64,000 nt of DNA from an uncultured bacterium (GCA_902761735.1 CACWLL010000006.1:124001-188000), one strand, 5' to 3'. Positions 43,253-52,499 are shown, counted from the first letter of the stretch. Program-made: numbers and translations. The notes: a model not told the origin generated them from the sequence alone.

Positions 43253-44104
43253 CTACCACTTAAATGTAATTGGAGCAAGTATATAGAAGTTTTTATTTTT
43301 ATGTAATTCTTGCAACAGCCAAAAATAATTGACTTTAAGTGTCCCATAAGAATCCTCATATTCTAAATCAAAATCATATTTATCAAACAAAATTCCGTGG
43401 AAATAACCTTTCTCATCAATTGCAGGTTCAAGTATTGTTGCATGACCTAATGCAAGATGTAAATTTTTATCATTATCAAAATTAACATCAATTTTATCTG
43501 TATCAAATAGACCGGTATTTGAATTATAATGTTTGACTAATTGATTTTTTAAGTCTGCATAACTTGATACATTTTTTGCCAACGTACTATATTTTGAGTA
43601 TGCAAATCCTGACCAAAATTTATTTATTTTTTTGTTACCTTTAAGATTATATTTTGAATTCAGTATACAAGAAGAACTTGGTGGTATATATTTATATTCT
43701 TCACTTTCCGGAGCTCTTCTTGGACTTGCTAGAAATATATTTGCCAATTCTTGGGCATCTGGATTATTTTTGTTTAAAATTTCATTTAATAACATATTTG
43801 GAGCAAGAGGGTGTTCAAGTTCTGAAAAATCTGCTTTATTAGGATTGGTTAGCATTGAGGCTCCGCCGGTTGGTACTTCATCCTGTTTTGAATGTTCTAA
43901 TCTTAATATACCTCCTTTTAAAATCGGCAATCTTGCCATGTTTAATCGGGTATTAAATAACTGTATATCATTAGATAATATACTTTTAGAACACACCCTT
44001 TCTATTGCTTCTTTGTATTTCTTATTTAATGCTGCCAAATGATTTATATAATTTGCTAATCTTTTTAAATTCATGTTAATATACTGAGCCTGAGTTTGTG
44101 CCAT
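43253..44104 (-). CDS. Hypothetical protein with C-terminal DxYDF module
   Basis: 283 residues from ATG 44104, placed by AAAGGAG. An in-frame start at 44158 precedes the probable transcript start. The N-terminal 50 residues are helical (LKRLANYINHLAALNKKYKEAIERV). A middle region rich in Asn/Lys/Pro contains LLNEILNKNNPDAQELANIFL. The C-terminal 110 residues form a compact domain: LALGHATILEP, YFHGILFDKYDFDLEY, then FWLLQELHKNKNFYILAPITF. The end resembles the frame-restored end of the next gene. No signal peptide. The modular plan recalls polymorphic effectors, but I recognise no named toxin family. Confidence 0.6.
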   Translation of the reverse strand: MAQTQAQYINMNLKRLANYINHLAALNKKYKEAIERVCSKSILSNDIQLFNTRLNMARLPILKGGILRLEHSKQDEVPTGGASMLTNPNKADFSELEHPLAPNMLLNEILNKNNPDAQELANIFLASPRRAPESEEYKYIPPSSSCILNSKYNLKGNKKINKFWSGFAYSKYSTLAKNVSSYADLKNQLVKHYNSNTGLFDTDKIDVNFDNDKNLHLALGHATILEPAIDEKGYFHGILFDKYDFDLEYEDSYGTLKVNYFWLLQELHKNKNFYILAPITFKW

Positions 44105-44137
44105 ATTTAAATTCTCCTTTTTGTTAAAATGAAATAC

Positions 44138-44143
44138 ATTATA
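44138..44143 (-). promoter_or_regulatory. -10 box of AT-rich cassette
   Basis: TATAAT on the minus strand at 44138-44143 gives transcription near 44131 and a 27-base leader containing AAAGGAG. The -35 is weak. This would drive all three cassette genes. Confidence 0.45.
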
Positions 44144-44310
44144 CCCATAAATCAACACACAACTATTTCAGCTATCTTCTTCCAAAAGTAAATCCTTCTC
44201 CCTAATCCGGCTAACTAAGATACAGAATTTTTGTATATGTATTAAATTTATGCTTTAACTCTAACATACAATCATATTATTAGTTATTTGTTTAATTTTT
44301 GTTTGGAGAA

Positions 44311-44344
44311 TAATAAAACACCGCCTCTAATTTTAGAGGCGGTG
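44311..44344 (-). terminator. Intrinsic terminator of aminotransferase gene
   Basis: Perfect 12-base stem CACCGCCTCTAA / TTAGAGGCGGTG (44319-44344), with TTTTATTATT after it on the minus strand. The remainder of the gap to 44105 shows no coding frame. Confidence 0.88.
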
Positions 44345-44367
44345 CAAAATTTTATTGTTACTTACAA

Positions 44368-45492
44368 TTATACGCTTGCAACTGATTTGGATTTTTCAAT
44401 ACAATCAATCAATGTGCCGGCAACTGTTCTTTGTTCTTCTTCCGTCAATTCAGGGAACATCGGTAAAGAAATTACCAATTCAGTGTTCTTTTCTGAGATT
44501 GGAAGTGAACCTTTGCCTACTCCAAGATATTCGTGAACTTTTTGCAAGTGCAACGGAATCGGGTAGTATAACATAGCGCCGATACCACGTTCTTGAAGCA
44601 TCTTATGAACCTCATCACGGTTAGGAACTTTTACCGTGTATTGGTGATAAACACAATATGTATTATCTAATTCCACAGGGGTTTGAATATCTGCGCAATC
44701 TTTGAATAATTCGTTGTAGTAATAAGCGTGTTTTCTTCTCAATTCATTCCATGCTTTAACGTGAGGAAGTTTTACTCTTAGAATTGCTGATTGAATTTCG
44801 TCTAATCTGCTGTTAACCCCGATTTCATCGTGGTGATAACGAACCGCTCCGCCGTGATTACGTAAAGCAACAACTCTGTCACGAAGTTTTTCATCATTTG
44901 TCATGATTAAGCCGCCGTCGCCCATTCCGCCTAAGTTCTTAGTCGGATAGAAGCTTAAACAACCGAAATCTCCGAAGGTACCGACCATTTTACCTTTGTA
45001 TAATGCACCGACAGCCTGACAACAATCTTCTATTACATGTAAATTGTGTTTTCTTGCAACTGCCATAATTGCATCCATATCACAAGGTTGACCGTATAAG
45101 TGAACAGGAATGATAGCTTTTGTTCTTGAAGTTATTGCAGCTTCTAATTTTGAAGCATCTAAATTAAATGTATTCTCATCGATATCAACAAATACAGGTT
45201 TTGCACCTACAATACCGATAGCTTCCGTTGTTGCAACAAATGTAAATGCAACAGTTATAACTTCATCACCCGCTCCGATATCTAATGCTCTTAAGGCAAG
45301 ATGTAATGCATCCGTACCGGAGTTTAGACCTACGGTATAATTGCAACCGAAAAATTCGGCCATTTCTTGTTCAAAAGCTTTTGTGTTAGGTCCTAAAATA
45401 TAAGAACCTGAGCGAAGAACTTCGCATACTGCTTTTTCTACTTCCGTACCAATAGTTGCGTACTGACGTTTTGAATCAATAATAGGTATCAT
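44368..45492 (-). CDS. DegT/DnrJ/EryC1/StrS family aminotransferase
   Basis: 374 residues. PLP-dependent sugar aminotransferase that usually converts a keto-sugar nucleotide to an amino sugar for surface glycans. Seen: [67 protein letters not shown], and the PLP lysine in [14 protein letters not shown] (K185), then [13 protein letters not shown]. All key residues are present, so it is probably active. It has its own promoter and terminator; no other sugar-nucleotide gene is adjacent, so the sugar is unknown. Confidence 0.9.
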   Translation of the reverse strand: MIPIIDSKRQYATIGTEVEKAVCEVLRSGSYILGPNTKAFEQEMAEFFGCNYTVGLNSGTDALHLALRALDIGAGDEVITVAFTFVATTEAIGIVGAKPVFVDIDENTFNLDASKLEAAITSRTKAIIPVHLYGQPCDMDAIMAVARKHNLHVIEDCCQAVGALYKGKMVGTFGDFGCLSFYPTKNLGGMGDGGLIMTNDEKLRDRVVALRNHGGAVRYHHDEIGVNSRLDEIQSAILRVKLPHVKAWNELRRKHAYYYNELFKDCADIQTPVELDNTYCVYHQYTVKVPNRDEVHKMLQERGIGAMLYYPIPLHLQKVHEYLGVGKGSLPISEKNTELVISLPMFPELTEEEQRTVAGTLIDCIEKSKSVASV

Positions 45493-45871
45493 GCTTTTCT
45501 CCTTTTTTATAGTCCCCTTAATCTAAGTATACCACAGGATAGAGTATCTTTATATAAATTTAATAAGGCAATATAGCCAATAAAACCGTTACGAAATTTA
45601 CTATTGCGAGAAAATCTTTGGCTTTTGTGTCTATAAAGTAGAGCAAGGTAAACCAAAATCTACCCGACATTGCCGATAGGGCTGTCCCAAGTGAGCTTCG
45701 TACCGGACATATATTAAGTTTTGTAAACATTGCTGTTGTCTTTGTCATTCAAGGGTTTAAGCCTAAAAACACATGTGTTATAATAATAAAAGCGGATAGT
45801 TATAGCAATTTTAATAGTATATATTTTTTATATATTAATATATACAACATACAAGATTGAGGAGTATTATC
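45493..45871. other. 379-base intergenic region with two divergent leaders
   Basis: On the minus strand an extended -10 (TGGTATACT, 45526-45534) should start the aminotransferase transcript near 45519, with AAAGGAG before its ATG. On the plus side a nine-base dyad GTATATATT/AATATATAC (45817-45825, 45837-45845) lies ahead of the coiled-coil gene; it is all A/T except its end bases. Between them a minus-strand frame (45560-45748, 62 codons, C-terminal hydrophobic) has no ribosome site; I do not call it a gene. TGTCC/GGGACA arms inside it could form a hairpin. Confidence 0.5.
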
Positions 45872-46363
45872 ATGGTTTACATTATGAATTTTCAAGACGC
45901 ACAAAGAATGTACGGTTGGAAAGACCCAAACGGCGGGATGCACTATGATGCACCAAAGGCTGTGACAGGTGCTGACGGTAAAGCAACAGGAGCTTCATTT
46001 AATCCTTTTACGCATTCAAACAAGGATTTAGCTAAAAATTATGATCTTGATGTTTGGAGAGATGCGTATGAAGCCAGCGGACGTGATATGAAAAAAATTG
46101 ATAAAATGGCTGAAAAATACAACAAAATAGAAAAATTAGAAGAAAAAATTTCAAAACTTCAAGATAAAATTAACGACACCGATAACGATAAGAAAATCGA
46201 AAAATACGAAAAAGAGATTTCAAAACTTCAAGAAAAAATTAGTAAAATAAATTCTGAAATTGATGAGCTTGATGGTGGAGAGTCAGAAAGGCAAGATGCT
46301 GCACTGACAGAACATCCTACATTTGATTCAAGTTACAGCAATGAAGTTCCATATGCAGATTAA
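45872..46363 (+). CDS. Coiled-coil hypothetical protein
   Basis: 163 residues from ATG 45872 (GAGGAG eight bases upstream); a TTG start five codons earlier overlaps the ribosome site. The N-terminal half is soluble and Gly/Asp-containing (FQDAQRMYGWKDPNGGMHYDAPKA). Residues 80-135 form a heptad coiled coil in which KISKLQ-type units recur (EEKISKLQDKINDTDND, KEISKLQEKISKINSEIDEL). It is likely to oligomerise. No family is recognised. Followed by a hairpin terminator. Confidence 0.65.
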   Translation: MVYIMNFQDAQRMYGWKDPNGGMHYDAPKAVTGADGKATGASFNPFTHSNKDLAKNYDLDVWRDAYEASGRDMKKIDKMAEKYNKIEKLEEKISKLQDKINDTDNDKKIEKYEKEISKLQEKISKINSEIDELDGGESERQDAALTEHPTFDSSYSNEVPYAD

Positions 46364-46417
46364 GTGATTTATAACGAATAAATTAATTTTTTATAGATGA
46401 TGTAAACCGAAACCATA

Positions 46418-46451
46418 TAAAAAGTCTTGCAGATATCCTGCAAGGCTTTTA
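46418..46451 (+). terminator. Intrinsic terminator
   Basis: CTTGCAG, loop ATATC, CTGCAAG (46426-46444), extended by A/T and G-T pairs and followed by a short T-run. Confidence 0.7.
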
Positions 46452-46484
46452 TGCTGATATTTAATTTACATTTCTTTAAAAATC

Positions 46485-46513
46485 TTGCCACATTGTGATA
46501 TTCAAAGTACCAT
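46485..46513 (+). promoter_or_regulatory. Promoter of SLH-domain gene
   Basis: TTGCCA (46485-46490), 17-base spacer, TACCAT (46508-46513). Transcription near 46520 gives a leader of about 30 bases with AGGAGAGGG before ATG 46551. Confidence 0.55.
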
Positions 46514-46550
46514 GGGGAAAAGGTTGTATCTTTGAATAGGAGAGGGAATA

Positions 46551-47705
46551 ATGAAAAAATCGTTAAAAATGATATTTGCTGTTTGTGCATTGGCTTTGAC
46601 TTTAGCTCCCGTAAGAGCTTTTCAGTTTCCTGATGTTGCCGAGAATCATTGGGCTGCATCTCAGATAAATATATTGTCGGATGAGGGAGTTATTGTCGGC
46701 TATCCTGACGGCACATTTAAGCCTGATGATAATGTTACAAGAGCAGAATTTGCATCTATGGCTATAAAGGCTTTGGGGCAAGAGCATACAAAAGTTGCTC
46801 AGCCTGTTAATTTTACCGATATAACCTCTGAATATTGGGCATATCAGGCCATACAAAAAGCATTATATTTTGAATTGATTTCCGTACCCGAGGGCGGAGG
46901 TTTGTTCAGACCTGACGATAATGTATCCAGAGAAGAAGCTACAACCGTTGCCGTTAACGCTTTAACAACAGAAGAAATTAGTCCGGCAAAGGCTTTGGAA
47001 GTTTTATCGAAAAAATATGCTGATTTTGAAACTATTCCTAATTCATTTTTAATTCCTGCCGGTAAATCAGAAATTTTAAATATGATAGTTGTTGCTCCGG
47101 ATAAGGTGAAACCCGTATTAGAACCGTACAGACCAGCGACAAGAGCAGAAGTTGCCGCAATTTTATTTAATATGAGAGAGCAAGCAAAACTTAATCCGAA
47201 TGCAAAATTAGCTGAAGCGATGAGAAAAAAGACGGGAGAGGGATATGTTGTTGAGGGTGCTACCGTACAGGGAAGCATAGGAACTATTCCTGCAGGAGCT
47301 ATTGTCCCGATTAAATTGACAAAATACATTTCAACACAAACTTCTGAGGCCGGAGATGTTTATACGGCTTCCGCTCCTTATAATTTCACGACAAAAGATA
47401 AATACATTCTTGTATACAAAGATTCAAACTTTAAAGGCCAATTACTCGATGTCAGAAGCGGTAAATGGTTTATTCGTAATGGGGTTATGGCTATAGAAAA
47501 CTCTTTAATTACGACATTCAATGACCAAACAACGACCTTTAATGCGACAGGTGAATTGCATAAAGACAGAAATTGGTTTATGAAGTTTGTTCGAGCAACG
47601 CTTAAAGGCGAAAAATTGGAAGCCGCACCGACGGATGTTGTATATATGAGATTGCTGAAACCGGTCAAGATTGATTTGACAAACGGTTGGATATACGAAG
47701 ATTAA
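46551..47705 (+). CDS. SLH-domain envelope protein
   Basis: 384 residues. Signal peptide (MKKSLKMIFAVCALALTLAPVRAF). SLH domain 1 lies at about 24-75 (FPDVAENHWAASQINILSDEGVIVGYPDGTFKPDDNVTRAEFASM). SLH domain 2 is at about 88-140 (FTDITSEYWAYQAIQKALYF, FRPDDNVSREEAT). A third, degenerate copy ends near 205 (YRPATRAEVAAILFNM). The C-terminal half is beta-rich with IPAGAIVPIKLTKYIS. SLH domains bind peptidoglycan-linked polymers; in Cyanobacteria-type envelopes they tether outer-membrane proteins. There is no porin-length barrel here, so it is more likely a periplasmic tether. Confidence 0.85.
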   Translation: MKKSLKMIFAVCALALTLAPVRAFQFPDVAENHWAASQINILSDEGVIVGYPDGTFKPDDNVTRAEFASMAIKALGQEHTKVAQPVNFTDITSEYWAYQAIQKALYFELISVPEGGGLFRPDDNVSREEATTVAVNALTTEEISPAKALEVLSKKYADFETIPNSFLIPAGKSEILNMIVVAPDKVKPVLEPYRPATRAEVAAILFNMREQAKLNPNAKLAEAMRKKTGEGYVVEGATVQGSIGTIPAGAIVPIKLTKYISTQTSEAGDVYTASAPYNFTTKDKYILVYKDSNFKGQLLDVRSGKWFIRNGVMAIENSLITTFNDQTTTFNATGELHKDRNWFMKFVRATLKGEKLEAAPTDVVYMRLLKPVKIDLTNGWIYED

Positions 47706-47727
47706 GCGGAGTTTTGGACAGCAGATT

Positions 47728-48669
47728 ATGTCTAAATCGGAACAGATTGAAGAATTACAAGCGATATTAAGAGAGGATTCTGAAAATTTCAGGGCAAGGA
47801 GAGAACTTGCCCTGATTTTAATAGAATCAGGATTTGCAAAAGAGGCTTCAATGCATTTGCAATATCTTATAAAAAAAATTCCTGATGATGCTGAGTTATA
47901 TTTTAATTTGGGTGTTGCTTACGAAAAACAAAAATTATTTGATAAAGCTAAGTCGGCTTATATTACGGCTAATAAACTTGCACCGGATAATATGGATATT
48001 GTTTATAATCTGGGTTTGGTTTTAATTGAATTAAAAGAGTTTGATTTGAGTATAGAATGTTTTCAAAAAGTCCTGTCGGGTGATGAAAATGATTCGAATT
48101 CATATTTTAATCTGGGAATTTGTTATTTAAAAAAGGGTGATTTAGCTAAGGCTATTGAAAATTTTCAATATACAATTGATATTAATGATGAAGATTTGTA
48201 TGCCCATTTTTATATAGGAAATATTTTGGTTGAAGTAAAGGATTATGAGGCGGCAAAAGACGAATTTAGGCGAGTATTGACGATTTCCCCCGATTATAGT
48301 TGGGCATATTATAACCTCGCAAGTATTGCGTATGAGCAAGGCGACTATGAACAGGTGGCTTTAAATTTAGACCGGACAATTGAATATAATCCAAAAGATG
48401 AGGGCGCATACTTTAACTATGCCAAATTGCTTGCAAAGATGGATTTATATGACGATGCAAAAAATATGATGGCTACTGCTGCACAAAACTGTCCTAATGC
48501 CGGTCAAATATATTATTATACTGCGCAGATTGCAAAAACTGTCGGTAATAATGAGGATTATATATCCTATTTAAACCTTGCAATAGAAAACAGAGGAACG
48601 CTTGTTACGGATTTGAGTGCCGTAATGAATGAGATGGAACAATTTTCTGAGGCTAACGTTGAAGAGTAA
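47728..48669 (+). CDS. TPR-repeat protein
   Basis: 313 residues, about eight TPRs and no signal peptide. Examples: AELYFNLGVAYEKQKLFDKAKSAYITANKLAP, SYFNLGICYLKKGDLAKAIENFQYTIDIN, AHFYIGNILVEVKDYEAAKDEFRRVLTISP. Probably a cytoplasmic scaffold. It starts 22 bases after the SLH gene and may share its transcript. Partner unknown. Confidence 0.85.
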   Translation: MSKSEQIEELQAILREDSENFRARRELALILIESGFAKEASMHLQYLIKKIPDDAELYFNLGVAYEKQKLFDKAKSAYITANKLAPDNMDIVYNLGLVLIELKEFDLSIECFQKVLSGDENDSNSYFNLGICYLKKGDLAKAIENFQYTIDINDEDLYAHFYIGNILVEVKDYEAAKDEFRRVLTISPDYSWAYYNLASIAYEQGDYEQVALNLDRTIEYNPKDEGAYFNYAKLLAKMDLYDDAKNMMATAAQNCPNAGQIYYYTAQIAKTVGNNEDYISYLNLAIENRGTLVTDLSAVMNEMEQFSEANVEE

Positions 48670-48693
48670 TCCTGTTCACAAATCGTAACGTAT

Positions 48694-48722
48694 TTGTTTA
48701 AAATAGCGAAATAGCTTATCAT
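48694..48722 (+). promoter_or_regulatory. Putative promoter giving a leaderless sensor-kinase mRNA
   Basis: TTGTTT (48694-48699), 17-base spacer, TATCAT (48717-48722), then six bases to the ATG at 48729. No ribosome site lies between. Confidence 0.45.
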
Positions 48723-48728
48723 AATATT

Positions 48729-50315
48729 ATGAATGGTTCATTAATTGTATTAGTAGATGATGAGAAAATAGTTACATCGGCGTTTAAGACCCTATTGAAA
48801 GTCGAGGGGTATAACAATGTCGTATGTTTTAACGACCCTAAGGAAGCTGTCGAATACCTCAAGGCTAACACTCCGGATATTATTGTTTCTGACTTTCTGA
48901 TGCCTGAAATGAACGGATTACAATTTTTAACCGAAGCAAAAAAAATACATCCGGAGGTTAGTACAATAATGCTTACCGGATATGCCGATAAAGAAAACGC
49001 AATAAAAGCAATTAATGAAATAGGATTGTATAAATATATTGAGAAGCCTTGGGATAACGAGGATTTATTAATCAATGTGCGTAACGGAATAGAAAGAAGT
49101 CATTTGTTATCAAGTTTGAGAGAGAAAATCAGTGAACTTGAAGAGGCAAAAAAACAGCTTGAAGTATACTCAAATGATTTGGAAAAACTTGTTGCACAAA
49201 GAACACAAGAATTACAACTGGCAAATAATAAATTATCCGGGATTATAAATTATTGTGCCGATGGTATATTGATATTGGATAAAGACGGATCTATTTCTCA
49301 AGTTAACCCTGCTTGCGAAAATATGACAGGATTAAGTGAAGCTGCACTGATAAATAAAAAATTTCAAGAAATTGCGTATATTACAACTCGTCAGGGAAAT
49401 CGTTCTTTCGAAAATAAAGACGGCGGAATTTTCGGTTTGAATAAAGATACAAATGATGTGCTTGTTAAAGATTGCATTATAACAAATAAATTAGGCGGAG
49501 CGGAAACACCTGTTGAAATTCACTTTGCATCTATTAATCCGGATGGTGAAAGTGAGAAATATGTAGGGGTAATTAGAGATATAAGTTCTCATAAAGAAAC
49601 CGAAAGATTAAGGGATGATTTTATTGCAACTCTTACGCACGATTTAAGAACGCCGTTACTTGCAGCAATTCAAACTTTAAAATTCTTTCTTGACGGTTCC
49701 TTGGGTGAAGTGGAAGAAAAGCAGGCGGTATTACTGTCAACAATGCTTCAAAGTAACGAGGATTTGTTGGGACTTGTAAACGCTCTGCTTGAGGTATATA
49801 GATTTGACAGCGGTAAATTAAAACTTTGTAAAACGGTGTTCCCTGTGAGAGATTTGGTTACTCGTTGTTACGACGAATTGAAACCGTTGGCGGACAAAAA
49901 AGATATTAAATTTACCTTATCGACAGATATACCTGATGATTTAGAAATTACAGCCGATAAATCAGAAATTAAACGTGTAATTATTAATTTGTGCGGGAAT
50001 GCAGTAAATTACACCAACAAGGGCGGCGAGGTTGAGATTATAGCAAAAGCTCAATCCGGAGATTTTATATTCTCCGTTGTTGATAATGGTAACGGTATCC
50101 CTGCGGAAGATATCCCGAAATTGTTCAACAGATTTTCTCAGGGAACAACAAAACGCCGTTCAACCGGTACAGGATTAGGGTTATATTTATCAAGACAAAT
50201 AATTGAGGCTCATGGCGGAAAAATTTGGATAGACAGCAAATTGAATAAGGGAAGTGAATTTACATTCTTACTTACTGACGTGGTAAATGAGGAAAGACAG
50301 GTTGTAAATGGTTAA
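48729..50315 (+). CDS. Hybrid sensor histidine kinase: receiver-PAS-HisKA-HATPase
   Basis: 528 residues. Cytoplasmic, no membrane segment. The N-terminal receiver domain (1-120) has phospho-acceptor D55 in IIVSDFLMPEMNG and Lys in YIEKPWD. A coiled coil spans about 125-165, then a PAS domain (about 170-290, CADGILILDKDGSISQVNPACENMTGLS). HisKA has H304 in ATLTHDLRTPLLAA, and the HATPase domain has NLCGNAVNYT, VVDNGNGIP and GTGLGLYL. Receiver-first kinases typically take a signal from another kinase. The NarL-type regulator follows with an eight-base overlap and is the likely output. Confidence 0.92.
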   Translation: MNGSLIVLVDDEKIVTSAFKTLLKVEGYNNVVCFNDPKEAVEYLKANTPDIIVSDFLMPEMNGLQFLTEAKKIHPEVSTIMLTGYADKENAIKAINEIGLYKYIEKPWDNEDLLINVRNGIERSHLLSSLREKISELEEAKKQLEVYSNDLEKLVAQRTQELQLANNKLSGIINYCADGILILDKDGSISQVNPACENMTGLSEAALINKKFQEIAYITTRQGNRSFENKDGGIFGLNKDTNDVLVKDCIITNKLGGAETPVEIHFASINPDGESEKYVGVIRDISSHKETERLRDDFIATLTHDLRTPLLAAIQTLKFFLDGSLGEVEEKQAVLLSTMLQSNEDLLGLVNALLEVYRFDSGKLKLCKTVFPVRDLVTRCYDELKPLADKKDIKFTLSTDIPDDLEITADKSEIKRVIINLCGNAVNYTNKGGEVEIIAKAQSGDFIFSVVDNGNGIPAEDIPKLFNRFSQGTTKRRSTGTGLGLYLSRQIIEAHGGKIWIDSKLNKGSEFTFLLTDVVNEERQVVNG

Positions 50316-50973
50316 GGTACTTATTGTAGAAGATCAGGATATGGCAAGGTTAGCGTTATCGGTAGCTCTTGGTCAAAATGAAAATATAGAAATCGCAGGT
50401 ATGGCTGATGACGGAATGGAAGGCGTAGAAAAAGCTCTTGCACTCCGACCTGATTTGGTTGTTATGGATATAGGTCTGCCTACAATAGATGGTATTGAGG
50501 CAACAAGAAAAATAAAAGATAATAATCCTAATATAAAGGTTTTGATGTGTACTTCCCGTGAAGATGAAAATGATATTTTTGATGCTTTCCACGCAGGAGC
50601 TGACGGTTATATTACGAAAGGTGCAACAAGGGAACAAACTATTGCTGCTGTTTTGGCGGTTAGTGAAGGTACCGGTTGGCTTGACCCTGCTATTGCAAAA
50701 GTCGTTCTCTCAAATATTAGAAGAGGAAATTCACAAGAGGGCAGAAAAGGTGAAATTAATTATAAATTAGGTAAAAATCTATACAATTTAACGGAAAGAG
50801 AGATGGATGTGTTAGCGCTTATTGTGGATGGCATGACTAATCCTGAAATTTCCGACAAACTTTGTATTACAATTTCAACAACAAAAACACACGTTCATAG
50901 TATTTTGCAAAAGCTTTATGTTAAAACCCGTTCAAAAGCCACTGCTATTGCTAAAGAAGAAGGATTGGTATAA
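50308..50973 (+). CDS. NarL/FixJ-type response regulator
   Basis: 221 residues. Receiver domain with D54 in LVVMDIGLPTIDG and Lys in DGYITKGATREQT. A LuxR-type helix-turn-helix follows at about 160-215 (LTEREMDVLALIVDGMTNPEISDKLCITISTTKTHVHSIL). Binds DNA as a dimer on phosphorylation. Its start overlaps the kinase gene by eight bases, so the two form a pair. Targets are unknown; the following secreted protein, two bases on, is in the same operon. Confidence 0.93.
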   Translation: MVKVLIVEDQDMARLALSVALGQNENIEIAGMADDGMEGVEKALALRPDLVVMDIGLPTIDGIEATRKIKDNNPNIKVLMCTSREDENDIFDAFHAGADGYITKGATREQTIAAVLAVSEGTGWLDPAIAKVVLSNIRRGNSQEGRKGEINYKLGKNLYNLTEREMDVLALIVDGMTNPEISDKLCITISTTKTHVHSILQKLYVKTRSKATAIAKEEGLV

Positions 50974-50975
50974 TT

Positions 50976-52499
50976 ATGAAACGCAAAATATTTGCGGTTA
51001 TTCTATTGTTATCGTTATTTGTTCCTGCCGGTTTTGCTGAGGATAGAGAACATCTCGATTGGGAAGCGTTGAGACGCTCTGTATTTCCTGCTGTTCGTAA
51101 AAAAGATATGCATACTAAGGAGGCAGAATACTTAAAACGAATTGAGCGGGACAGAATTAAAGAAGAATATGGCAGAAAAATAATGGATAGAAACCCTTCA
51201 GGTTATATGACCGAGGAGGAGTACGAAAAAGCTTCGAAGCCTCAGGATAAAACTACCATTGATTATGGTGTTCCTCAAGTTGAAAAACCTTATGATATGC
51301 AGTATGTCCCTCGTCCGATATATAAACTTGCAAGATATAATGACCCTCCGGGAACTCCTGATTTATCAGTAAAAAGAGATTTATTTAAAACAAGACAGCT
51401 AAATTTACCGGGGATAACCGCACCTGATTTTTCAAAAATTGTTTATCCTGCCGTGTATTATTATCCGGAGCGTGGTGCGGTAACTTGTGATTTATTTGAA
51501 GTTCCCATAAAGAATCAGGACGATAGTGCAATTAATAAGATTTTAAAAGCAAATATAGCACACAGGCTGCCTACCCCAATATTATCTACGGATAAAGAAT
51601 TAACAAACAGCTCGGCATACAGAACATTGACGCCTATTGATTTTTCGGCGGATAGTACCAAGCTTCTTGTAAAAGAAAAAATAGGAAGTTCTGAAGATGG
51701 TATTTGGCAAACAAATGTTATTGTATATGATTTCACCAATAAAACCTCGTACGATATCGTGGAAGTAAGAGGTGCAATAATGTATTATTGGAACGAATAT
51801 AAAGGTTTAAATCTTAAAGATAAGAGATGGGATATTTTCCCTTTAGGTTTTAGTAAAGGAAATCCGAACAGAATTATGTTAACAGCATATGCTTATACAG
51901 GGGAAGAACCGGTGTTTTTGGGTGTTTGGTCGGTCGATTCTAAAGGTAGTCAATCGAGGCTTATATCGTTAACAAACGGAAGTATCGAGGTTGCCGCAAA
52001 CGGTTTTAAGCTTGTGCCGAACGGTGTTGTCAGCAATCCTCTTGTTCGAGCTCAAGAAAAGAACGAACGGAAAATGGTTAGAACTATTGAAAAGAAAGCC
52101 AAAAAACAAGACAGAGCCGAAGTTAAAACGATGAAAAATGAAATGAAGGCTGAGCTCAAAGAGGTTAACAAGCAATATAAAATTGAGCAAGAAGATTATA
52201 AATTGATGAATAAACTAAAAGGTACAACTTCTCGCAACGAAAATATTGAAAAATATGAAAAACTGCAAGAGGCACTAAACGAAAAACGCAGAATAAAAGT
52301 AGAGAAGGCAGAAGTTAAACAACAGGCAAGAGAACAAAAACATCAGCGAAAAGCTCAGAAAAAACAGGAAAAATCCGACGTTAAACTTCAAAAATTCCTT
52401 GAAAAAAGACAAAAAGAGATTGATAAAGCAACAGAAAATGCAAATAAGGGTGAACCTGAAATGAATTTTGATGTTGATATTGAAGATAATGAAGAATAA
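50976..52499 (+). CDS. Secreted hypothetical protein with charged coiled-coil tail
   Basis: 507 residues with a signal peptide (MKRKIFAVILLLSLFVPAGFAED). The central region, residues 120-345, looks like beta-propeller or lipoprotein-like strands (SSAYRTLTPIDFSADSTKLLVKEKIGSSEDGIWQTNVIVYDF). The last 150 residues form an extremely Lys/Glu/Gln-rich coiled coil (KKQDRAEVKTMKNEMKAELKEVNKQYK). It begins two bases after the response regulator stop, so its expression follows the two-component pair. No family is recognised. Confidence 0.65.
   Translation: MKRKIFAVILLLSLFVPAGFAEDREHLDWEALRRSVFPAVRKKDMHTKEAEYLKRIERDRIKEEYGRKIMDRNPSGYMTEEEYEKASKPQDKTTIDYGVPQVEKPYDMQYVPRPIYKLARYNDPPGTPDLSVKRDLFKTRQLNLPGITAPDFSKIVYPAVYYYPERGAVTCDLFEVPIKNQDDSAINKILKANIAHRLPTPILSTDKELTNSSAYRTLTPIDFSADSTKLLVKEKIGSSEDGIWQTNVIVYDFTNKTSYDIVEVRGAIMYYWNEYKGLNLKDKRWDIFPLGFSKGNPNRIMLTAYAYTGEEPVFLGVWSVDSKGSQSRLISLTNGSIEVAANGFKLVPNGVVSNPLVRAQEKNERKMVRTIEKKAKKQDRAEVKTMKNEMKAELKEVNKQYKIEQEDYKLMNKLKGTTSRNENIEKYEKLQEALNEKRRIKVEKAEVKQQAREQKHQRKAQKKQEKSDVKLQKFLEKRQKEIDKATENANKGEPEMNFDVDIEDNEE

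Noticed and set aside
45817-45845. AT-only dyad upstream of the coiled-coil gene as an operator
   Set aside because: Nine bases of nearly pure A/T can pair by chance in this composition. Mentioned only in the intergenic description.
46844-47329. 161-codon antisense frame in the SLH gene
   Set aside because: Opposite strand of a clear signal peptide plus SLH protein; no ribosome site and no promoter.
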